The notes beneath the pieces are model-generated. The model was not told the origin of the DNA and did not search any database. It saw only the letters and a list, made by a program, of their open reading frames with translations. A program made the translations under genes and the position numbers. A DNA stretch of 64,000 nucleotides from Paracoccaceae bacterium (GTDB taxonomy: Bacteria; Pseudomonadota; Alphaproteobacteria; Rhodobacterales; Rhodobacteraceae), in contig JAWPMR010000001.1 in NCBI GenBank assembly GCA_033344815.1, positions 2,032,136 through 2,096,135 of the forward strand, given 5' to 3'. Positions 19,844 through 29,841 of the stretch are shown one piece after another. Positions within the stretch are counted from its first letter, which is position 1; every line of letters starts with the position of its first letter.

Positions 19844-22621
19844 ATGTCGTTTTCCGCAGCGCAGGTCGATGCACCTCTGGCAGAGGCGCTCGTATGCGCG
19901 CCCTCGCTGATTTTTGATTCCACCGGATTTGCCGAGGACCTGACCGACGCAACCGCCGGGCTGACTGCGCATAGTGACATCCGCGGCGCTGTTGTGAAAC
20001 TTCTGCGCGCCCGTCAAAAGGAGGGGCGCGCGCAGATTGCTCAGGCTTTCGCCGAACGCCCGTTTGATGCCCGTCCCATGACACGGGCATATACCTACTT
20101 GACCGACAAACTGGTGATATCAGCCCTGCATGTCGCGCAAAACATTTTGCACCCGAAACCCAATCCAACAGCCAGCGAACATCTCGCTGTCATCGCAGTG
20201 GGCGGCTATGGGCGGGGTGAGATGGCACCGTTTTCAGATGTCGACCTACTCTTTCTGACGCCCTACAAGATTACCGCCTGGGCGGAGAGCGTGATTGAAT
20301 CCATGCTCTACATCCTGTGGGACCTCAAGCTGAAGGTTGGCCACGCCAGCCGAACCGTCAAGGAGTGCCTGCGCCTCGGGTCAGAGGATTTTACAATCCG
20401 AACAAGCCTGCTCGAACAACGTTTCCTGGTCGGTGATGTCGCCCTGGCCCAAAAGCTTACACAACGCTTGCGCACAGATTTATTTGCAGGTTCGGGTCGA
20501 CAGTTTGTCGAGGCGAAACTCGGCGAGCGTGAATCCCGCCACAGGAAATACGGACAACGCTATGTTGTCGAACCAAACGTCAAGGAGGGCAAAGGCGGTT
20601 TGCGCGATCTGCAATCGCTTTTTTGGATCGCGAAATACATTCACAACGTAAAGGATGCCGCGGATCTGGTGGGACTGGGTGTCTTCACAAGTGAGGAATT
20701 CCGCGGTTTTGTCGCAGCCGAAGATTTCTTGTGGGCGGTTCGGGGGCACCTTCATCTGATCAACAACCGCGCATCGGAACAGTTGACATTTGATATGCAG
20801 GTCATGGTTGCGGAGGCCATGGGTTATAAGGATACCAAAGGCCGACGTGCGGTTGAGGTTTTCATGCAGGCGTATTTTCTGCATGCAACCGAAGTGGGTG
20901 ACCTGACGCGGATCTTTCTCACAAAGCTGGAAGCTGATCACGTAAAGGCCGAACCAATACTCGACCGAATTTTCAGACGTCGCCGCAAGGTTAAAGACGG
21001 CTACGTCGTTGTTAACAACAGGATTGGGATTGAGGACGACGCAGTTTTTCTGTCCGACAAACTGAACTTGCTCCGCCTTTTCGAGGAGGCCCTCAGAACC
21101 GGCATGCTGATCCATCCAGACGCGATGCGCCTTATCAAAGCCAACCTGAATCTGATCGACGAAGAAGTGCGGACCAACCCTGAGGCGAGACGCATTTTCT
21201 TTGATCTGCTACTGAAACACGGCAATCCGGAACGCGCTCTGAGGCGGATGAATGAGCTCGGCGTGCTATCTGCCTTCTTGCCGGAATTTGAACCCATCGT
21301 CGCAATGATGCAATTCAACATGTATCATAGCTACACGGTTGATGAACACATCATTCAGTGCATCAAGAACCTCAGCCAAATTGAGCGCGGTGAGCTTGAG
21401 GAGGATCTGCCGGTTGCCTCCTCCATTCTGAAGCGCGGCGTGGATCGCAAAGTCCTTTATACCGCCCTTTTGCTCCACGATATTGGCAAGGGCCGTCCCG
21501 AAGACCATTCAATCCTTGGGGCTCACATGGCGCGCAAAATCGCCCCGCGCCTGGGGCTGAGCCAAGCCGACACCGATACGGTCGAATGGCTGGTGCGCTA
21601 CCATCTGCTGATGTCGGATATGGCGCAGAAACGTGATATCGCCGACCCCCGAACGGTGCGTGATTTCGCCAAGGCCGTGCAGACCGTGAAACGGCTGGAC
21701 CTACTGTGTGTGCTGACGGTTTGCGACATTCGGGGCGTTGGACCCACCACGTGGAATAACTGGAAAGCCGTTCTGATCCGGGCACTTTATCGTCAGACCA
21801 AACGCGCGCTGGAAACCGGTCTTGAGGATCTCAATCGCGAAAACCGCGGCACAGAAGCGAAACGCGCGCTGCGCGAGGCGCTCAGCGGATGGCCCCGCAA
21901 GGATCTGCAAGCCGAAACGGGCCGTCATTACGCACCCTATTGGCAGGCACTGCATCTGACCGCCCATGTTACCTTCGCCAAAATGCTGCGGGATGTGACG
22001 GATGAAGACATCCTGATTGACCTGCACCCGGACGAAGAACGCGATGCCACGCGCGCCTGTTTTGTGATGGTGGATCATCCGGGTATTTTTGCCAGGTTAT
22101 CAGGTGCTTTGGCGCTTGTGGGGGCGAATGTCGTCGATGCCCGAAGCTACACGACCAAAGATGGCATGGTCACGGATGCCTATTGGATACAGGACAGCGA
22201 TGGAAACCCCTATGACGCCGCGCGTCTGCCACGACTGCGTCAGATGATCGAAAAAACGCTGCGCGGTGAAGTCGTGGCACGTGACGCACTGAAATCCCGT
22301 GACAAAGTGAAAAAACGCGAGCGGGCCTTCAAGGTCCCAACGCATATCACCTTCGACAATGAAGGGTCCGAAATCTATACTATCATCGAAGTCGACACGC
22401 GCGATCGTCCGGGCTTGCTCTATGATCTTGCGCGCGCACTGGCAGCAGCCAATGTGTACATCGCCAATGCGGTGATCGCGACATATGGTGAACAAGTGGT
22501 CGATACCTTCTATGTCAAAGACATGTTCGGGTTGAAATACTACTCTGAAACCAAACAACGCACGCTTGAAAAGAAATTGCGTCAGGCCATTACCGATGGT
22601 GTCGAAAGGGCCAAAGAGTGA
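19844..22621 (+). CDS. glnD: Bifunctional uridylyltransferase/uridylyl-removing enzyme GlnD
   Basis: Nitrogen sensor that uridylylates and deuridylylates PII proteins according to glutamine. 925 residues: nucleotidyltransferase domain with GGYGRGEMAPFSDVDLLFL (about residues 118-137), GlnE-like linker, HD domain with LLHDIGKGRPEDHS (about 545), and two C-terminal ACT domains (starting about 735 and 845; ARPGIFARLSG-type and DRPGLLYDLARAL). Its end overlaps murJ by 4 bases. Confidence 0.97.
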   Translation: MSFSAAQVDAPLAEALVCAPSLIFDSTGFAEDLTDATAGLTAHSDIRGAVVKLLRARQKEGRAQIAQAFAERPFDARPMTRAYTYLTDKLVISALHVAQNILHPKPNPTASEHLAVIAVGGYGRGEMAPFSDVDLLFLTPYKITAWAESVIESMLYILWDLKLKVGHASRTVKECLRLGSEDFTIRTSLLEQRFLVGDVALAQKLTQRLRTDLFAGSGRQFVEAKLGERESRHRKYGQRYVVEPNVKEGKGGLRDLQSLFWIAKYIHNVKDAADLVGLGVFTSEEFRGFVAAEDFLWAVRGHLHLINNRASEQLTFDMQVMVAEAMGYKDTKGRRAVEVFMQAYFLHATEVGDLTRIFLTKLEADHVKAEPILDRIFRRRRKVKDGYVVVNNRIGIEDDAVFLSDKLNLLRLFEEALRTGMLIHPDAMRLIKANLNLIDEEVRTNPEARRIFFDLLLKHGNPERALRRMNELGVLSAFLPEFEPIVAMMQFNMYHSYTVDEHIIQCIKNLSQIERGELEEDLPVASSILKRGVDRKVLYTALLLHDIGKGRPEDHSILGAHMARKIAPRLGLSQADTDTVEWLVRYHLLMSDMAQKRDIADPRTVRDFAKAVQTVKRLDLLCVLTVCDIRGVGPTTWNNWKAVLIRALYRQTKRALETGLEDLNRENRGTEAKRALREALSGWPRKDLQAETGRHYAPYWQALHLTAHVTFAKMLRDVTDEDILIDLHPDEERDATRACFVMVDHPGIFARLSGALALVGANVVDARSYTTKDGMVTDAYWIQDSDGNPYDAARLPRLRQMIEKTLRGEVVARDALKSRDKVKKRERAFKVPTHITFDNEGSEIYTIIEVDTRDRPGLLYDLARALAAANVYIANAVIATYGEQVVDTFYVKDMFGLKYYSETKQRTLEKKLRQAITDGVERAKE

Positions 22622-24162
22622 GGCCCATCCGACTGATGTCCGGTTTTTTCACCGTTGGCGGCTGGACTCTGATGAGCCGCATTCTGGGCTTTGTACGTGA
22701 CGCGATGATCCTGGCCTACCTTGGAACCGGACCGCTTTATCAAGCCTATGTCGTTGCCTTCCGCCTGCCCAATATGTTCCGACGGTTTTTCGCAGAGGGC
22801 GCATTCAACATGGCCTTTGTGCCAATGTTCTCAAAACGCCTTGAGGGGGGTGATGACCCGGATAACTTCGCCTCTGATGCCTTTGCAGGATTAGCCTCGA
22901 TCCTGATCTTGTTGACGCTGGTGGCAATGGCCGCAATGCCATGGTTGATTTACGGATTGGCTTCCGGATTTGCGGGGCAGGAACAGTTCGATCTATCTGT
23001 CGAATTTGGCCGCATAGCGTTCCCCTACATCCTGTTTATCTCACTGGCCGCGCTTCTGTCGGGTATGCTGAACGCAGCGGGACGGTTTGCGGCAGCCGCT
23101 GCGGCCCCCGTTCTGCTCAACATTCTTTTGGTCGCTGCGATGGCCGGTGCTGCATGGATGGGCGGCGACGTCGCGCGCGCATTGATTTGGGGCATTCCGA
23201 TTGCTGGTGTCGTGCAATTTGCGCTGCTTTGGGTCGCGGCACGACGCGCCGGGTTCACGTTGCAACTCAAACGCCCGCGCTTGACGCCCGACATGCGCCG
23301 CCTCATTCGCGTGGCGATCCCTGCGGCTTTGGCGGGCGGTGTTGTACAGGTCAATTTGCTCGTCGGCCAACAGGTGGCGAGCTACTTTGACAAGGCCGTG
23401 GGGTGGCTTTTTGCGGCGGACAGGTTGTACCAATTGCCGTTGGGTGTGGTTGGCATCGCCGTAGGCATCGTTTTGCTCCCGGACCTGTCTCGCCGTCTTC
23501 AGGCGCGTGACGATGAGGGCGCGAAATTTGCCTTGAGCCGCGCCGCAGAAATTTCGCTCGCTCTTACAATACCCGCCGCCGTCGCGTTGATTGTCATCCC
23601 TTTCCCGCTTGTCTCAGTGCTTTTTGAACGGGGCGCGGCAACGGTAGATGACACCGCCGCCATTGCGGTTGCCGTGGCGATCTACGGGCTTGGGTTGCCT
23701 GCTTTCGTTTTGCAAAAAGTCCTCCAACCGGTCTTCTTTGCTCGCGAGGACACGCGGCGTCCGTTCCATTACGCTTTGATTTCAATGGTTGTGAATGCAG
23801 GGCTCGCCATTGGTCTCGCACCGGTGATCGGGTGGATTGCACCCGCCATTGCGACGACATTGGCAGCCTGGGTCATGGTGGCGTCGCTCGGCATTGGCAT
23901 CCGGCGTTTTGGGGACGTCGCGCGCTTTGATCGACGCTTTCACGGACGCATCTGGCGGATGGTTTTTGCTTCGGCAGTGATGGGCGTGGCACTTTGGTGG
24001 GGCACGGTCGCGCTCAGCCCGTTTTTGGGTCTGCCGTGGTGGCGCGCTTTGGCCTTGGGTGTGCTCATTTCCATCGGTGTCGTAAGCTATTTTGGGGCCG
24101 CCCATATGATCGGCGCGATCAAAGTATCAGAAATCCGTCAGGCTTTGGGGCGCGCGCGCTAG
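22618..24162 (+). CDS. murJ: Lipid II flippase MurJ
   Basis: MOP-superfamily transporter that moves the peptidoglycan precursor lipid II across the inner membrane. 514 residues, about 14 transmembrane helices, starting at a GTG that overlaps the glnD stop. Signature stretches: SRILGFVRDAMILAYLGTG near residue 20, FRRFFAEGAFNMAFVPMF near 60, and the central helix with NLLVGQQVASYF. The glnD-murJ coupling is a conserved order in this family of bacteria. Confidence 0.96.
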   Translation: MRPIRLMSGFFTVGGWTLMSRILGFVRDAMILAYLGTGPLYQAYVVAFRLPNMFRRFFAEGAFNMAFVPMFSKRLEGGDDPDNFASDAFAGLASILILLTLVAMAAMPWLIYGLASGFAGQEQFDLSVEFGRIAFPYILFISLAALLSGMLNAAGRFAAAAAAPVLLNILLVAAMAGAAWMGGDVARALIWGIPIAGVVQFALLWVAARRAGFTLQLKRPRLTPDMRRLIRVAIPAALAGGVVQVNLLVGQQVASYFDKAVGWLFAADRLYQLPLGVVGIAVGIVLLPDLSRRLQARDDEGAKFALSRAAEISLALTIPAAVALIVIPFPLVSVLFERGAATVDDTAAIAVAVAIYGLGLPAFVLQKVLQPVFFAREDTRRPFHYALISMVVNAGLAIGLAPVIGWIAPAIATTLAAWVMVASLGIGIRRFGDVARFDRRFHGRIWRMVFASAVMGVALWWGTVALSPFLGLPWWRALALGVLISIGVVSYFGAAHMIGAIKVSEIRQALGRAR

Positions 24163-24166
24163 ATTT

Positions 24167-24853
24167 TCAGTCGCGGCGCAGCGACGCAATCACCCGTGCG
24201 ATGCCCCCGGGCACCAACGCCGCTGACGCGCCAAACCCAAAAACAAAACCCACGAGATCAGCGACCCAGCCGTTGCCGACGTCGAAAAACACTCCCCATA
24301 TCAATTGCAGCCCCATAAGCACTGCGATGAGGCTGAAAGCGCGAAGCTGTTGTTCACCGCGCGCGCCGAGGCTTTGCCACATCACAAAGGAATACCCACC
24401 AATGAGCCCATAAACCGCCGGAAATCCGCCCACGAGCCAATTGGGATCATTCAGCAATAGCCCATAGATCAAGGCCCCGGAGATCGCGCCGCCAAAGAAT
24501 AGAACCAACACTGCAAGTTGACCTAAAACCTCGCCAACCAGTTTACCCAAAGCCAGCAGGAAAACGGCAGCAAACAGCGTGGACGTAAAGCTGATGTGCA
24601 CAAACGAATACGTCACAAAGCGCAGTAGATGTTCCGGCATCCAGCGTGAGTTGGCCACCATCCAGTCAAAAATATCGCCCGAAAACCCATAGGCTTGCAC
24701 GGCCGCAAGACGCCAGCCGACGGCCTCCGCACCACCAATCACCCCTCTCGCGCCGAGGCTGAAAAGCACCTCGGGCAAGATCATCGCCAGAAAGAGGATA
24801 ATCACCACGGGAGGCAGTGGATTTACGGGTGACGCTTCTTTGTGATCCTGCAT
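24167..24853 (-). CDS. Rhomboid-fold membrane protein, catalytic dyad apparently lost
   Basis: 228 residues from the ATG at 24853 (AAGGA upstream), with about six hydrophobic helices and rhomboid-like features: SFVHISFT in helix 2 region and VYGLIGGYS in the helix that normally carries GxSG. The serine position reads Phe144-Pro145 instead of Ser-Gly, and the helix-6 His position appears to be Asp within WVADLVGFVFGF. It would therefore be a non-proteolytic rhomboid relative. Neighbours (murJ convergent, trpS divergent) give no functional clue. Confidence 0.75.
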   Translation of the reverse strand: MQDHKEASPVNPLPPVVIILFLAMILPEVLFSLGARGVIGGAEAVGWRLAAVQAYGFSGDIFDWMVANSRWMPEHLLRFVTYSFVHISFTSTLFAAVFLLALGKLVGEVLGQLAVLVLFFGGAISGALIYGLLLNDPNWLVGGFPAVYGLIGGYSFVMWQSLGARGEQQLRAFSLIAVLMGLQLIWGVFFDVGNGWVADLVGFVFGFGASAALVPGGIARVIASLRRD

Positions 24854-24930
24854 AGGGTCATTCCTTGACGATGCTCGGGACCATGGGTAAGCCAGCGCAA
24901 CCCGCTTTTCCAGCCTGAACGGAGCTCGCA

Positions 24931-25947
24931 ATGACCAATACAGATTTTACGCCGCGCGTCTTTTCCGGCATTCAACCCTCGGGCGGGTTAACATTGGGTA
25001 ACTACCTCGGCGCAATTAAGCGTTTTGTGCAGATGCAGGAAGAAGGTATCCAAACTGTCTACTGCATGGTCGATCTGCATGCGATCACCGTTTGGCAAGA
25101 CCCTGCCGACCTGCGGCGCAATACACGTGAATTGGCAGCCGGGTTCATTGCGAGCGGTATCAGCCCGGAAAAGTCCATTCTGATCAACCAAAGCCAGGTG
25201 CCCGAACACGCGCAACTGGGTTGGGTATTTTCTTGTGTCGCCCGCATGGGCTGGATGCAGCGGATGACGCAATTCAAGGACAAGGCGGGCAAGAACGCCC
25301 AGAATGTCTCCTTGGGGCTTTTTGGATATCCGGCTCTTATGGCAGCAGACATCTTGGTCTATCACGCAACGCATGTACCCGTAGGAGAAGATCAAAAGCA
25401 GCATCTTGAACTCACGCGGGATATCGCAGCCAAATTCAATCATGACTACGGTGTGGATTTTTTCCCGATCACAGAGCCCGTAATTGAGGGCGCTGCGACG
25501 CGGGTTATGTCCCTGCGCGATGGGTCAAAAAAGATGTCTAAATCTGACCCCTCTGATGCGTCTCGCATCAATATGACGGACGATGCAGACACCATCGCGA
25601 AAAAAATTCGCAAGGCCAAGACCGATCCTGATGCGTTACCTTCCGAGGCCGCAGGCCTTACCAATCGGCCAGAGGCGCAGAATCTCGTCAATATTTATGC
25701 GGCGTTAAGCGAGCAATCGATTGATGAAGTCCTGAGCGACGTCGGTGGTCAGCAATTTGGCGCGTTCAAACCGCAGTTGGCAGAACTGGCGGTGGCGAAA
25801 CTCTCGCCCATATCGGGGGAAATGGCGCGCCTGATGTCTGATCCCACCGAGATTGATAAGATACTTGCGCATGGCGCCACTCAGGCCCGTGAAATTACGG
25901 TGCCGATTCTGGAACGCACTTATGAGATCATGGGCATGATCCGCTAA
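24931..25947 (+). CDS. trpS: Tryptophanyl-tRNA synthetase
   Basis: Class I aminoacyl-tRNA synthetase that charges tRNA-Trp. 338 residues, the usual bacterial length. The HIGH-like motif is [11 protein letters not shown] near residue 18 and [10 protein letters not shown] near residue 201 is the KMSKS loop. Preceded by GGAG at good spacing and followed by a hairpin that could end the transcript. Confidence 0.97.
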   Translation: MTNTDFTPRVFSGIQPSGGLTLGNYLGAIKRFVQMQEEGIQTVYCMVDLHAITVWQDPADLRRNTRELAAGFIASGISPEKSILINQSQVPEHAQLGWVFSCVARMGWMQRMTQFKDKAGKNAQNVSLGLFGYPALMAADILVYHATHVPVGEDQKQHLELTRDIAAKFNHDYGVDFFPITEPVIEGAATRVMSLRDGSKKMSKSDPSDASRINMTDDADTIAKKIRKAKTDPDALPSEAAGLTNRPEAQNLVNIYAALSEQSIDEVLSDVGGQQFGAFKPQLAELAVAKLSPISGEMARLMSDPTEIDKILAHGATQAREITVPILERTYEIMGMIR

Positions 25948-25979
25948 AGCAATCCGCGCCGTGCGGGACCGCCCAGAGC

Positions 25980-26010
25980 CTGTGCATCCGCGCATATAGC
26001 AGATGCACAG
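25980..26010 (+). terminator. Candidate terminator hairpin after trpS
   Basis: A perfect 9-base inverted repeat, CTGTGCATC and GATGCACAG, encloses a 13-base loop 33 bases after the trpS stop. There is no strong U-run, only a T-rich stretch at 26011-26026, so it could be a weak intrinsic terminator or a 3' stabilising structure. Confidence 0.5.
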
Positions 26011-26057
26011 TCTTGTGGTTATTTTCATGCCATCCCAGAAAACGGAAAGCCGCGAAA

Positions 26058-26537
26058 ATGTCTCAAACTCCTCATGCCAGCGTTGGCCATGTGCACCTCA
26101 AGGTCGCAGACCTTGATCGCGCGATCGCATTTTACAGCGATGTTCTCGGGTTTGATCTGACGCAACGCTTCGGGGACTCTGCAGCCTTCTTGGGGGCTGG
26201 CGGCTATCACCATCACATTGGTTTGAATACGTGGCACAGCAAAGATGGCACGCCGCCGCCGGACGGTCACACCGGACTTTATCATGCCGCTTTTCTCTAT
26301 GCAGATCGCGCATCGCTGGCGCGCGTACTAAAGCGTGTTGGCAACGCGGGCATTGAGCTGGACGGGGCAGCAGATCACGGCGTCAGCGAGGCGGTCTATT
26401 TGCGTGACCCAGATGGCAACGGCGTCGAACTATATTGGGACCGCGCACCCAAAGACTGGCCGCGCCAAGCCAACGGCGATTTGGCCATGGTCAATGATCG
26501 CCTGGATGTGACCGCTTTGCTGGCGGAAGCTGATTGA
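26058..26537 (+). CDS. VOC superfamily dioxygenase-like protein (CatE-like)
   Basis: 159 residues of the vicinal-oxygen-chelate fold. Metal-ligand positions look intact: HVHLKV (His near 12), GLYHAAF (His near 78) and NGVELYWDR (Glu near 130). The arrangement is most like the N-terminal half of catechol-2,3-dioxygenase-type CatE proteins of Bacilli and alphaproteobacteria. Start at 26058 chosen over an in-frame codon at 26013 because the latter adds a non-conserved tail. Substrate unknown. Confidence 0.8.
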   Translation: MSQTPHASVGHVHLKVADLDRAIAFYSDVLGFDLTQRFGDSAAFLGAGGYHHHIGLNTWHSKDGTPPPDGHTGLYHAAFLYADRASLARVLKRVGNAGIELDGAADHGVSEAVYLRDPDGNGVELYWDRAPKDWPRQANGDLAMVNDRLDVTALLAEAD

Positions 26538-26618
26538 GCAATCACACCTACGCCCTGCATGGACAATCGGGCTGTACTACGGCAATTTCTGATCGAACAG
26601 ATCAGGGTGAGAACAAAC

Positions 26619-27719
26619 ATGGCGACTGGATTTTTCTGGGACGAAAAGTGCTTTTGGCATGCTGGTGGCAATTATTCTTATACCCTTCCAATTGGTGGCC
26701 ATGTTCAACCCCTCGCCGCTGGCGGTTTGCCTGAAAATCCGGAAACGAAACGCCGGTTGAAGAACCTCATGGATGTTACAGGTATTTCCAACGATCTGGA
26801 CATGCGTTCAGCCCCAATGGCGCGCGACGAGGATCTGCTGCGGGTGCATCCTCAATCCTATCTTACGGAATTCAAACGTCTTTCAGACGCGGGCGGTGGA
26901 GAGTTGGGTCGTCGCACCCCCTTCGCAACAGGCGGCTATGAAATCGCGGCGCTCTCAGCCGGGCTTGCTGTAGCCGCCGTGGATGCCGTGATGACCGGAG
27001 AATTGGAAAACGCTTACGCGCTGTCGCGTCCGCCCGGTCACCATTGCCTACCCGATTTTCCAAATGGCTTCTGCCTTCTGGCCAATATCGCAATCGCCAT
27101 CGAAGCGGCCCAATCCAAAGGGCTGGCGGGGCGCGTGGTCGTGCTGGACTGGGACGTGCATCATGGCAATGGCACCGAGGCTATATACTATGATCGCGAT
27201 GACGTTCTGACCATTTCGCTGCATCAAGAGGGGAATTACCCACTTGATACAGGTGCCATTACGGACCGGGGAAAGGGCGCAGGCGTTGGGTATAACGTAA
27301 ACCTGCCCCTGCACGCGGGGGCCGGACACACTGCCTATTTGCACGCGATGGACACAATTGTTTTGCCGCAGATCGAAAAGTTCAATCCCGACATCATCAT
27401 TGTCGCTTGCGGCTTTGACGCCAGCGCGATTGATCCACTGGCGCGCATGCTGGCCACGGCGGAAACCTTCCGGCAAATGACCCTGCGGGTTAAGAAAGCT
27501 GCTGAAAACATATGTGACGGACGCCTCGTGCTTGTGCATGAAGGGGGTTATTCCGAAGTCTACGTACCGTTTTGTGGCCACGCGACGTTAGAAGCGCTTT
27601 CCGGCAGCGCTGTTACAGCCCCCGACCCTCTCGGCCCAGCCCTCGAAATTCGACAGCCAGGTCCCCGGTTTGATAAGTTTCTTAGAGACGAAATCGACCA
27701 CCTTGCCCAACAACTTTGA
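26619..27719 (+). CDS. Histone deacetylase family (class II) amidohydrolase
   Basis: Zinc-dependent deacetylase, 366 residues from 26619 (MATGFFWDEKCFWH). The active-site motifs SRPPGHH, LDWDVHHGNGTEAIYY (zinc Asp and His) and CGFDASAIDPLAR (second zinc Asp) are intact, as is HEGGYS. Bacterial class II members act on acetylpolyamines or other N-acetyl or acetoin-like compounds; the substrate cannot be read here. It is followed by a nitroreductase after 17 bases. Confidence 0.9.
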   Translation: MATGFFWDEKCFWHAGGNYSYTLPIGGHVQPLAAGGLPENPETKRRLKNLMDVTGISNDLDMRSAPMARDEDLLRVHPQSYLTEFKRLSDAGGGELGRRTPFATGGYEIAALSAGLAVAAVDAVMTGELENAYALSRPPGHHCLPDFPNGFCLLANIAIAIEAAQSKGLAGRVVVLDWDVHHGNGTEAIYYDRDDVLTISLHQEGNYPLDTGAITDRGKGAGVGYNVNLPLHAGAGHTAYLHAMDTIVLPQIEKFNPDIIIVACGFDASAIDPLARMLATAETFRQMTLRVKKAAENICDGRLVLVHEGGYSEVYVPFCGHATLEALSGSAVTAPDPLGPALEIRQPGPRFDKFLRDEIDHLAQQL

Positions 27720-27736
27720 CGACTGGATCCATCCTT

Positions 27737-28315
27737 ATGCCTACTGCGAACCCGCAAGCCCTCGACTTTCTGCTGACCCGAAGATCTCGGCCTGCCAAAA
27801 CCCTTACAACGCCTGTTCCTTCAGAAGCAGAGTTGAAACCTTTGTTGCAAGCAGCCGCCCGCACGCCGGATCATGGCAAGCTCGAACCCTGGCGTTTCAT
27901 CGTAATCGAAAAACCGGCAATGGCGCGACTGGCCGAAGTTGCAGAAACACGCGGGCGCGCACTTGGACTGGACGCGGAGCAGGTCACCAAAGGACGCGGT
28001 CAATTCGATCAGGGGCATTTGGCCGTTGCTGTCATCGAAGTTCAAAGACCTACCGAAAAGATCCCCGCACTTGAGCAAACCTATTCTGCGGGCGCCGTAT
28101 GCCTAGCGCTTTTGAACGCAGCACTTACATCGGGCTGGGGCGCAAATTGGCTGAGCGGATGGCCAAGCCATGACCGGGATTTCATGCAAGACGCTCTGGG
28201 TCTGCAACTGAATGAAAGAATCGCAGGCTTTATCCACATTGGAACAGAGACTTCAACACCGCCGGATCGACCACGGCCAGATCTGGACAGCATCACGACC
28301 TGGGTGACAGAATGA
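27737..28315 (+). CDS. Nitroreductase family FMN oxidoreductase
   Basis: 192 residues, similar to the YdjA-type small nitroreductases. FMN-binding signatures TRRSRPAKTL at the N-terminus, RTPDHGKLEPWRFI and the C-terminal FIHIGTE. Start set at ATG 27737; a TTG at 27716 overlapping the previous stop would add 7 residues. Overlaps the EI24-like gene by 4 bases, so the three genes 26.6-29.0 kb are probably one transcript. Confidence 0.88.
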   Translation: MPTANPQALDFLLTRRSRPAKTLTTPVPSEAELKPLLQAAARTPDHGKLEPWRFIVIEKPAMARLAEVAETRGRALGLDAEQVTKGRGQFDQGHLAVAVIEVQRPTEKIPALEQTYSAGAVCLALLNAALTSGWGANWLSGWPSHDRDFMQDALGLQLNERIAGFIHIGTETSTPPDRPRPDLDSITTWVTE

Positions 28316-29013
28316 TCTTCAATGCTTTCTTTGCCGCTCTGGGGCAAATGACCGACCCGCGGTTTCGCCGCGTTCTACTTCTTGGCATTGCGCTGACGTT
28401 GGCGCTCCTGATCGCGGTTTCGACCGTTTTCATTTGGCTTGTGGGCAGCATGGTCGGGGATCAGACGTCGCTTCCGTTCATCGGCGAAGTCACGTGGTTG
28501 AACGATTTGGTGGGCTGGGGATCCGCGTTACTGTTGGCCGTTCTCTCGACCTTTCTTATGGTGCCCGTTGCTTCGGCGATCACCTCCATGTTTCTCGACA
28601 CAGTCGCTCAGGCGGTGGAAGACGAACACTACCCGAACTTGCCAAAAGCAAATTCCGTTCCTTTCGGCGACGCGCTGCGCGACACGGTGAACTTTCTAGG
28701 AGTGCTACTTGGCGCCAATATTCTGGCGTTGGTGTTGTATCTGGTTTTTGCGCCAGCCGCACCTTTGATCTTTTGGGGCCTGAATGGCTTTCTGCTGGGT
28801 CGGGAATACTTCACGCTTGCTGCCATGCGTCGCGTGGGTCGCGCAGAGGCGAAAACCTTACGCTCCCGTCACATGTTGAAAATATGGATGGCAGGTTTCC
28901 TGATGGCGATCCCGCTGTCCGTGCCGCTGCTGAATCTGGTGATCCCTATTTTAGGTGCCGCGACTTTTACCCACTTGTTTCATTTGCTGACGCAGCAGGC
29001 GCCCCGCGGTTGA
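28312..29013 (+). CDS. EI24/CysZ-like integral membrane protein
   Basis: 233 residues with four to five hydrophobic segments and the family stretch NGFLLGREYFTLAAMRR near residue 160. CysZ in enterobacteria carries sulfate; alphaproteobacterial EI24 proteins are mostly uncharacterised, so no substrate is claimed. Its last 47 bases overlap the opposite-strand DUF1467-like gene. Confidence 0.82.
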   Translation: MIFNAFFAALGQMTDPRFRRVLLLGIALTLALLIAVSTVFIWLVGSMVGDQTSLPFIGEVTWLNDLVGWGSALLLAVLSTFLMVPVASAITSMFLDTVAQAVEDEHYPNLPKANSVPFGDALRDTVNFLGVLLGANILALVLYLVFAPAAPLIFWGLNGFLLGREYFTLAAMRRVGRAEAKTLRSRHMLKIWMAGFLMAIPLSVPLLNLVIPILGAATFTHLFHLLTQQAPRG

Positions 29014-29263
29014 ACCAATCCAGATCGCGCACTGTGATGACTTCAAAAATGATAATGGACGAAATCATGACCCATAAAACCACACTAATCGCCGTCGTGA
29101 TCCACGCTTTTTTCCGCAGGTTGTGAACTTCTGGCGCGCCCGCATGTGTGCCCGGGACAATTTCGCCCAAATCCCCTTGTGTCTGCACGCGAATGGGCAA
29201 CACGATGAGAAAAGTCATCGACCAGATCACCGCAAACAACACCATCGCTGACGTAATTCCCAT
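28967..29263 (-). CDS. DUF1467-like small membrane protein
   Basis: 98 residues with two transmembrane helices (about 3-22 and 55-77) separated by a short loop LPIRVQTQGDLGEIVPGTHAGAP-like that is well conserved in the alphaproteobacterial DUF1467 family. Function unknown. GGGAG precedes the start. It follows the epimerase gene by 15 bases, a pairing I recall as common in Rhodobacterales. Confidence 0.82.
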   Translation of the reverse strand: MGITSAMVLFAVIWSMTFLIVLPIRVQTQGDLGEIVPGTHAGAPEVHNLRKKAWITTAISVVLWVMISSIIIFEVITVRDLDWFNRGAPAASANETSG

Positions 29264-29278
29264 GATTTTGCTCCCTCT

Positions 29279-29683
29279 TCAGACCTGTTCCAACTCAACC
29301 AGACAACCGTTGAAATCTTTGGGGTGCAAAAATAACACCGGCTTGCCATGAGCACCGATCTTGGGCTCGCCAGACCCCAAAACGCGCGCACCTGTCGCCA
29401 CCAAATGATCCCGGGCGGCCAGAATATCGTCAACCTCATAACACACGTGGTGCATGCCACCGGAAGGGTTTTTGTCCAGAAAAGCCTGAATTGGGCTGTT
29501 CTCGCCCAAGGGGTAAAGCAGTTCGATCTTGGTATTGGGCAATTCGATGAATACTACAGTGACGCCATGATCCGGTTCATCTTGCGGAGCACCGACATTG
29601 GCACCCAGGGCGTGGCGGTACTGATCCGCCGCGGCCTTCAGATCCGGCACGGCCATTGCAACGTGATTCAATCTGCCAATCAT
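29279..29683 (-). CDS. mce: Methylmalonyl-CoA epimerase
   Basis: VOC-fold enzyme that interconverts (2R)- and (2S)-methylmalonyl-CoA in propionyl-CoA assimilation. 134 residues, family length. Metal ligands in LNHVAMAVPDL, GGMHHVCYEVDD and CLVELEQV; KPVLFLHPKDFNG is characteristic. A GGGGAG site precedes the ATG. First gene of a two-gene unit with the DUF1467-like gene. Confidence 0.93.
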   Translation of the reverse strand: MIGRLNHVAMAVPDLKAAADQYRHALGANVGAPQDEPDHGVTVVFIELPNTKIELLYPLGENSPIQAFLDKNPSGGMHHVCYEVDDILAARDHLVATGARVLGSGEPKIGAHGKPVLFLHPKDFNGCLVELEQV

Positions 29684-29841
29684 GAGACGAACTCCCCTGT
29701 TGTATCTGTTGCGGCGCTTATGCTTGTGCTGCTCTCTGGATGCAAGGGACGCACTACCGCAGTTCTATGGCAGCAATTAACGCGCTGTTAGCCATATGTA
29801 CGCCATGTTGAGTCGAAACCCGAGTCACCCCGGAGTCGATC

